64,000 nt of DNA from CAUPWF01 sp036656795 (lineage in GTDB: Bacteria > Bacillota > Clostridia > Lachnospirales > Lachnospiraceae): the NCBI GenBank assembly GCA_036656795.1, contig JAVXHR010000003.1, forward strand, positions 1 through 64,000, written 5' to 3'. The position numbers and the translations under genes were made by a program. How positions within the stretch are numbered: position 1 is the stretch's first letter; each line of letters begins with the position of its first letter. Under the pieces are notes generated by a model. It had not been told where the DNA came from and searched no databases. It saw only the letters and a list, made by a program, of their open reading frames with translations. This document shows positions 59,663-64,000 of the stretch, piece by piece.

Positions 59663-60541
59663 TTAACAACCCTCTTTCTGACGTATATTTTTAAGTGTGT
59701 GAATTGCTCCATGAGGACAAGCTTGTCGGCAATCACCACAACGAATACAGTCTATGCTATTGGGAGATTTCCACACAGGAATATCAAACTTACATGCTGC
59801 TTGACAGATACCACAATCAGTACATGCAGTTTTATCTATTTGATAACGATAGAATGCAATAGGATTAAAGAATCCATAGATTGCACCTAAAGGACAAAGA
59901 TAACGACAAAATGGACGGTATACAAAAACCGACAGTAACAATAATAGAATTAAAATAACAACTTTCCAGGTGAATAACCAGCCCAAAGCTTGTTGCAATC
60001 CAGGATTGGAAAGAACTAATGGGATACCGGCGGTCAATGTACCACTTGGGCAGATGTATTTACAGAACCAGGGGGAACCTTGACCGATGATATCTACCGC
60101 AAATAAAGGAAGTAGAATTACAAAGCCAACCAAAAGAATGTATTTTATCCATTTCAAAAAACGATCTCCGGGCAATTTTTTTATTTTTCTAACAAAAGGT
60201 ATCTTATAGAATAAATCCTGAATCAGTCCAAAAGGGCATAGCCATCCACATATAAAACGACCAAATAAAGCACCCACAAATAATAAGATGCCAACAATAT
60301 AAAAAGAAAATTTGTAATTACGGTCTCCAAGTACGGCTTGTAAAGAGCCAATTGGACAAGAACCAAGCGCACCGGGACAAGAATAGCAGTTCAAACCAGG
60401 AACACACAGAGCCTTTGTGCGTCCTGTAAAGATCTTTCCTTTTGCAAATCCAACTAGATATCCATTGGTCAATGCAGTAAAAGCTAATTGGACAAAAAGA
60501 CGTAGTCGATTACCCAATGCCAATGCACTCCATACATACAT
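59663..60541 (-). CDS. NapH/CcoG-like 4Fe-4S membrane protein
   Basis: About 292 aa with several membrane helices. 'GRTKALCVPGLNCYSCPGALGSCPIGSLQ' is an outer cysteine motif near residue 40-60. 'CGWLCPFGLIQDLFYKIP' and 'CRYLCPLGAIYGFFNPI' are the CxxxCP motifs of NapH-type electron-transfer proteins. 'CTDCGICQAACKFDIP' and 'CIRCGDCRQACPHGAI' bind two 4Fe-4S clusters at the C-terminus. It likely carries electrons across the membrane to or from thiol partners. The start is uncertain: ATG 60541 overlaps the CXXC miniprotein gene by 32 nt; TTG 60517 after GGAG is an alternative. Confidence 0.85.
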   Translation of the reverse strand: MYVWSALALGNRLRLFVQLAFTALTNGYLVGFAKGKIFTGRTKALCVPGLNCYSCPGALGSCPIGSLQAVLGDRNYKFSFYIVGILLFVGALFGRFICGWLCPFGLIQDLFYKIPFVRKIKKLPGDRFLKWIKYILLVGFVILLPLFAVDIIGQGSPWFCKYICPSGTLTAGIPLVLSNPGLQQALGWLFTWKVVILILLLLLSVFVYRPFCRYLCPLGAIYGFFNPIAFYRYQIDKTACTDCGICQAACKFDIPVWKSPNSIDCIRCGDCRQACPHGAIHTLKNIRQKEGC

Positions 60542-60662
60542 TAATTGCTTTTTGGAGTACAGTGTTTGGCTCTCCACGTATGACTCCAATGATACAGAAG
60601 ACGATGCCACAAAAAGCAATGATTGTGGGTATCATATAGGGTTGATTTTGTTTTTGCTTCAT
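60510..60662 (-). CDS. CD1871A-type CXXC-motif miniprotein
   Basis: A 50-aa protein. A polar N-terminus is followed by one helix (about 10-28, 'MIPTIIAFCGIVFCIIGVI') and a tail ending 'INVCMECIGIG' with CMEC as the CXXC motif. This matches the small CD1871A-like family often found next to 4Fe-4S and TlpA genes in clostridia. The CXXC may accept electrons as a membrane thiol relay, which is inference. Its ATG follows the TlpA stop directly (TAA-ATG), and its end lies inside the next gene. Confidence 0.75.
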   Translation of the reverse strand: MKQKQNQPYMIPTIIAFCGIVFCIIGVIRGEPNTVLQKAINVCMECIGIG

Positions 60663-61277
60663 TTAGTTCACTTCCTTTAAGGTCTGTTCTATAATCTCTT
60701 TCCAGTCAGATTTGCTTTTACCACCTAAATAGGATTCGCCTACAATCTTTCCATTTTGATCTACAAATATGGTCTCGGGTATTGCAGATACATCTTTTAA
60801 TTTAGCTTCTAACAGATCAGCAGAGGGTAGCATGTGTAGATAATCAGCGCCTGTCTTTTCTACAATTTCTTTTGCCAATGCTACTTGTGATTCAATGATG
60901 GTGCCGTTTGCATCACCGGCATCCACAACGATTCCTACAACTTGAAAGCCTTTATCTTTGTATTCTTGATTTAATTCAGCCAATGCAGGCATTTCTTGCA
61001 AACAGGGGCTACAGAAGGTTCCCCATATATTAATCATGGTTAGATGATGGTTAGAAAACACTTCTTGATTGATTTGGTTTCCATCTAAATCGGTGGATGT
61101 AAAACATGAAAAGCTAGGGGCTACATCTTTCGTTTCCGCACTGTCCGTGGGATTGGAAGGCGCTCACCCAAGAGGAGATACTTTATTTGCTGCATCAGGT
61201 GTCTTTTGACACCCACCTAGAAGTGCTGTACAGCAGGTCATTAAAGCAATTAAAGGTAATAATTTGTATAATTTCAT
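60663..61277 (-). pseudogene. TlpA-family thiol-disulfide lipoprotein gene interrupted by in-frame TGA
   Basis: From ATG 61277 (AAGGAG before it) a lipoprotein signal with lipobox LLGGC (Cys23) reads to codon 37, then TGA at 61166-61164. The same frame continues without another stop through a linker ('APSNPTDSAETKDVAP') into a complete thioredoxin-like domain with active site WGTFCSPC and 'IPETIFVDQNGKIVGESYLGG'. Reading through would give a 204-residue lipoprotein of normal TlpA type. As it stands only a short lipopeptide or, by re-initiation at GTG 61061, an unexported domain can be made. A selenocysteine in the linker is unlikely. Confidence 0.75.
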
Positions 61278-61319
61278 ATGTTTGCTCCTTTTCTGGTCAA
61301 ATAATTCTGATTCAAAGAT

Positions 61320-61342
61320 ACTGTAACTATAATATGTACAGT
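61320..61342. promoter_or_regulatory. Candidate operator of the thiol/Fe-S operon
   Basis: ACTGTA-11 nt-TACAGT is a perfect inverted repeat that spans the -10 of the leftward promoter. The half-site layout would suit the Rrf2 protein encoded in the same operon. Confidence 0.45.
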
Positions 61343-61354
61343 TTGAGCTGTCAA
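61326..61354 (-). promoter_or_regulatory. Promoter of the thiol/Fe-S operon
   Basis: On the - strand TTGACA (61354-61349), 17 nt, TATAGT (61331-61326), about 50 nt before ATG 61277. Confidence 0.75.
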
Positions 61355-61432
61355 GGAATAAAATAATAGAAATTCAAGAAGATTATAATTGACGAATGGG
61401 AGGATAAACAGATACAATAGTAACATTACACT

Positions 61433-61448
61433 AATATTCTAAAATATT
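61433..61448. promoter_or_regulatory. Possible CodY-like palindrome at the ilvB promoter
   Basis: AATATTCTAAAATATT is nearly palindromic and matches the CodY consensus (AATTTTCWGAAAATT) with about four mismatches. It overlaps the ilvB -35 by two bases. CodY control of branched-chain genes is common in Firmicutes. Evidence is weak. Confidence 0.3.
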
Positions 61449-61475
61449 GTACATTTTAAATACATCTGTTAGAAT
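61447..61475 (+). promoter_or_regulatory. ilvB promoter
   Basis: TTGTAC (61447-61452), 17 nt, TAGAAT (61470-61475). Transcription would start near 61482, giving a leader of about 95 nt. Confidence 0.6.
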
Positions 61476-61477
61476 AT

Positions 61478-61503
61478 AGTATAAGTGATTTATCCACTAT
61501 ACT
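61478..61503 (+). other. Hairpin at the start of the ilvB leader
   Basis: AGTATAAGTG pairs with CACTATACT with one bulged A. It has no T-run and no T-box sequence follows. It may stabilise the transcript or mark an operator. Confidence 0.35.
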
Positions 61504-61575
61504 TTAGTGATGAGAGGTTCGATTCCAATCATAGCATCAAGTATAACGTCAATCATAACGATAGGAGGATATCAT

Positions 61576-63297
61576 ATGAAAGGAATTACGGGAAACAAAC
61601 TATTAGTAAAAGCATTAAAGGAAGAGAACGTAGATGTTCTTTTTGGCTATCCGGGAGCATGCACCATTGACATTAGTGACGAATTATATAAACAAGATTA
61701 TACCAGGGTAATATTGCCACGTCATGAACAAGCATTAGTTCATGCAGCAGATGCATATGCGAGAACAACAGGACGAGTGGGCGTGTGCCTTGTTACAAGT
61801 GGTCCGGGCGCGACTAATTTGGTTACGGGAGTAGCAACAGCCAACTATGATGGGGTTCCTTTGGTGTGTTTTACGGGGCAGGTTCCAAGAAATCTAATAG
61901 GAAATGATGCTTTTCAAGAAGTTGATATTATCGGGATTACCCGAAGTATCTGTAAGTATGGCGTAACCGTCCGAAAAAGAGAAGACTTAGGACGCATTAT
62001 TAAGGAAGCTTTTTATATTGCGAGGACCGGGAAACCGGGACCTGTGATTATTGATTTACCCAAAGACGTTATGGCAGAGTTAGGGTCGGCCATCTATCCG
62101 GAAGAGGTGGATATTCGAGGATATAAACCCAGTACAGGAGTTCATATCGGTCAACTAAAACGCGCAATTAAAGTACTTGGCAAAGCAAAAAAGCCACTGT
62201 TCTTAGCAGGTGGTGGAGTGAATATTGCACATGCCAATATGGATTTTACAACACTGGCAGAAACCACAGGAGTTCCGGTCATTACAACTGTAATGGGGCG
62301 AGGAGCAATTGCAACCAATCATCCACTTTATATCGGGAATGTAGGGATGCATGGGGCTTATGCGGTGAATATGGCAGTGAGTGAATGCGATGTACTATTT
62401 TCCATTGGAACAAGATTTAACGATCGTATTACGGGGAAATTACATGCATTTGCACCACATGCCCAAATTATTCATATTGATATTGATACCGCGTCTATTT
62501 CGAGAAATATTCAGGTGGATATCCCAATTGTTGCAGATGCAAAAGAAGCAATTGATAAGATGCTAGAATACGTTGCCCCTTGTGAGACGGAGGAATGGCG
62601 TATGATTATTAAAAACTGGCAGACAGAACATCCATTAATGATGAGGCAGAAATCAACTATAACACCTGAATATATTATCCAGATGATTAACCAGCAATTT
62701 GAAGAGGCAATTGTTGTTACTGACGTAGGGCAGCATCAGATGTTTACTGCCCAATATCTGGAAGTGAATGAGAGAAAGCAACTTATTATGTCGGGTGGTC
62801 TTGGTACTATGGGATATGGATTCCCGGGAGCGGTTGGAGCACAGATAGGTAATCCTGAGAAACCCGTAATTGCCATATCCGGAGATGGTGGGATGCAGAT
62901 GAATATTCAAGAACTTGCAACAGCGGTTGCTCAAGAACTGCCTCTTATCTTGTGCGTGTTTAATAATAATTATCTTGGAATGGTACGACAATGGCAGAAA
63001 CTATTCTATGGAAAACGATACTCTATGACGTGTCTTCGTGCCAGAAAGAGTTGCGAAGGGCACTGTGGGGAACATGTATGTCCTCCGTATACACCGGATT
63101 TTGTGAAATTAGCGGAAAGCTACGGAGCAAAAGGTATCAGGGTAGATAAAAAAGAGGATGTGAAAGCAGCATTTGAACAAGCAAAGGAAACTCATCATGT
63201 ACCTACGTTAATTGAATTTATAATTGATCCGGAGGAACTGGTATATCCGATGATTAAACCAGGAGGAACGCTGGAAGAAATGCTATTGGATTGTTAG
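61576..63297 (+). CDS. ilvB: Acetolactate synthase large subunit
   Basis: A 573-aa ThDP enzyme, first common step of valine, leucine and isoleucine synthesis. 'DVLFGYPGACTIDISDEL' with 'LPRHEQALVHAADAYARTTG' (catalytic Glu), 'GRTG-like VGVCLVTSGPGATNLVTG' and the ThDP motif 'ISGDGGMQMNIQELATAV...NNNYLGMVRQWQ' are all present. A short insertion near 486-502 (MTCLRARKSC...HVCPPYTPDF) holds four cysteines, Cys486, 493, 497 and 502, not seen in textbook AHAS sequences. ATG 61576 follows AGGAGG. ilvN follows after 12 nt. Confidence 0.95.
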   Translation: MKGITGNKLLVKALKEENVDVLFGYPGACTIDISDELYKQDYTRVILPRHEQALVHAADAYARTTGRVGVCLVTSGPGATNLVTGVATANYDGVPLVCFTGQVPRNLIGNDAFQEVDIIGITRSICKYGVTVRKREDLGRIIKEAFYIARTGKPGPVIIDLPKDVMAELGSAIYPEEVDIRGYKPSTGVHIGQLKRAIKVLGKAKKPLFLAGGGVNIAHANMDFTTLAETTGVPVITTVMGRGAIATNHPLYIGNVGMHGAYAVNMAVSECDVLFSIGTRFNDRITGKLHAFAPHAQIIHIDIDTASISRNIQVDIPIVADAKEAIDKMLEYVAPCETEEWRMIIKNWQTEHPLMMRQKSTITPEYIIQMINQQFEEAIVVTDVGQHQMFTAQYLEVNERKQLIMSGGLGTMGYGFPGAVGAQIGNPEKPVIAISGDGGMQMNIQELATAVAQELPLILCVFNNNYLGMVRQWQKLFYGKRYSMTCLRARKSCEGHCGEHVCPPYTPDFVKLAESYGAKGIRVDKKEDVKAAFEQAKETHHVPTLIEFIIDPEELVYPMIKPGGTLEEMLLDC

Positions 63298-63309
63298 GAG
63301 GGAATGGGG

Positions 63310-63819
63310 ATGGACATAAATATGAAAAAGCGATGGATATCACTTTATGTGGAAAATGAAGTAGGGGTGCTGTCTAAGATATCAGGCCTATTTTCGGGAA
63401 AATCATATAATTTAGAAAGCTTAACAGTAGGAACAACGGAAGACCCAACTGCTTCTCGTATGACTATAGAAACAGTGAGTGATGATGAGACATTTGAACA
63501 GATAAAAAAACAATTAAACCGCATGGTGGAAGTGATTAAAGTCATTGATTTTACTGATTTGACAGTTTGCATGAAAGAAATCTTGTATGTAAAAGTCAAA
63601 GGTTGTAGTTTAGAAGAAAAACAAGAGCTATTTCAAATAGCACAAACGTATAAAGCAGACGTAATTGACTATGGAAAAGATAGTTTATTGTTGGAATTTG
63701 TTCAGATTGCAACGAAGAATGATGCTTTAATTAAATTATTGAAAGAAGAATTTCAATCCATAGAGATTGTGCGTGGCGGAAGTGTGGGGATTGAATCTAT
63801 TAGTATGGCCGAACGATAA
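63310..63819 (+). CDS. ilvN: Acetolactate synthase small (regulatory) subunit
   Basis: A 169-aa regulatory subunit. An N-terminal ACT domain ('WISLYVENEVGVLSKISGLFSGKSYNLESLTVGTTEDP') binds valine for feedback inhibition, and the C-terminal half ('EILYVKVKGCSLEEKQELFQIAQTYKADVIDYG') is the usual second domain. ATG 63310 is chosen over ATG 63304, since AGGAGGG at 63297-63303 is then well spaced. Confidence 0.94.
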   Translation: MDINMKKRWISLYVENEVGVLSKISGLFSGKSYNLESLTVGTTEDPTASRMTIETVSDDETFEQIKKQLNRMVEVIKVIDFTDLTVCMKEILYVKVKGCSLEEKQELFQIAQTYKADVIDYGKDSLLLEFVQIATKNDALIKLLKEEFQSIEIVRGGSVGIESISMAER

Positions 63820-63861
63820 AATTAAGAATATTAAGAAAGGATATAGAGAAAGGGTGGCAGA

Positions 63862-64000
63862 ATGTTAGAGATTAAAATAGAAAAAACCAAGCATCCAAAA
63901 GAATTACCAGGAGAAGACAATCCGTTGGTATTTGGGACTATTTTTACAGATCATATGTATGTGATGGATTATGAAGTAGAAAAGGGTTGGAATCACCCAA
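63862..64000 (+). CDS. ilvE: Branched-chain amino acid aminotransferase, 5' part
   Basis: Starts at ATG 63862 and runs off the window after about 46 codons. The visible N-terminus, with 'KTKHPKELPGEDNPLVFG' and 'TIFTDHMYVMDYEVEKGW', matches the start of class IV branched-chain aminotransferases of the larger type. GAAAGGGTGG precedes it. It continues the ilvB-ilvN operon and would catalyse the last transamination of Val, Leu and Ile. Confidence 0.85.
   Translation, partial: MLEIKIEKTKHPKELPGEDNPLVFGTIFTDHMYVMDYEVEKGWNHP

Noticed and set aside
61164..61166. Selenocysteine at the TlpA TGA
   Set aside because: The codon lies in the flexible linker, not in the CSPC active site, and I see no convincing stem directly after it.
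61482..61575. T-box or leader-peptide attenuator for ilvB
   Set aside because: The leader is short, has no T-box sequence, no Leu/Val/Ile-rich peptide and no terminator.

Overview
The window is ordinary chromosome of a low-GC, spore-forming, anaerobic Firmicute, most likely a Lachnospiraceae / Clostridium cluster XIVa member. The evidence is a SCIFF six-cysteine peptide with its radical-SAM maturase, a cotJABC spore-coat operon, the spoIIGA-sigE...sigG sporulation block next to ftsZ, spoVT, hemZ, a CD1871A-type CXXC miniprotein and a fused secDF. Nearly all genes are on the + strand. I see no phage, IS element, CRISPR array or rRNA; one tRNA-Gly(GCC) is present.

Layout. 1-4.4 kb: end of an unknown gene, a DUF3048 lipoprotein, glyA, a nitroreductase and a CheW domain with an inserted CZB zinc domain. 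4.4-7.3 kb: a copper module, in which a consensus promoter carries a CsoR-type operator, followed by copA, csoR and a small HMA protein. 7.3-13 kb: an orphan solute-binding lipoprotein next to a membrane GGDEF-EAL protein, then three small unknown genes. 13-14.2 kb: cotJABC. 14.3-16.8 kb: a SEDS protein, a DegV protein and a small membrane protein. 16.9-28.2 kb: the division and cell-wall cluster mraZ-rsmH-ftsL-two class B PBPs-mraY-murD-ftsW-divIB-ftsZ, headed by phased MraZ boxes; murG is not in it. 28.3-32.5 kb: spoIIGA-sigE, a beta-CASP hydrolase, then sigG. 32.6-40.9 kb: a HAD phosphatase, small unknowns, pth, mfd, a PrsA-like lipoprotein, yqeY, spoVT and a TIGR04086-like membrane protein. 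41-44.8 kb: scfA, a hairpin, scfB and secDF. 44.9-54.7 kb: recJ, apt, rel, an MBL hydrolase, a REP-like palindrome, hemZ, hisS and aspS. 54.8-56.5 kb: an APC permease and tRNA-Gly. 56.6-59.2 kb: a folate block consisting of a THF riboswitch, folT, a MarR regulator, thyA and folA. 59.2-61.3 kb (- strand): a thiol/Fe-S module of a TlpA lipoprotein gene broken by an in-frame TGA, a CXXC miniprotein, a NapH-like 4Fe-4S membrane protein and an Rrf2 regulator. 61.4-64 kb: ilvB, ilvN and the start of ilvE.

Functional logic. Vegetative division genes run straight into mother-cell and forespore sigma factors, linking septation to sporulation. Several loci show their control signals directly: the CsoR operator, MraZ boxes, a Spo0A-type promoter with a 21-nt spacer, the THF riboswitch, an scfA/scfB attenuator, and a hairpin over the ribosome binding site of the second PBP. 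The points most worth a second look are the thiol/Fe-S module with its interrupted TlpA gene, the SCIFF locus, the CheW-CZB protein without other chemotaxis genes, the orphan binding protein / c-di-GMP pair, the KTA variant in the second PBP, and the REP-like palindrome before hemZ.
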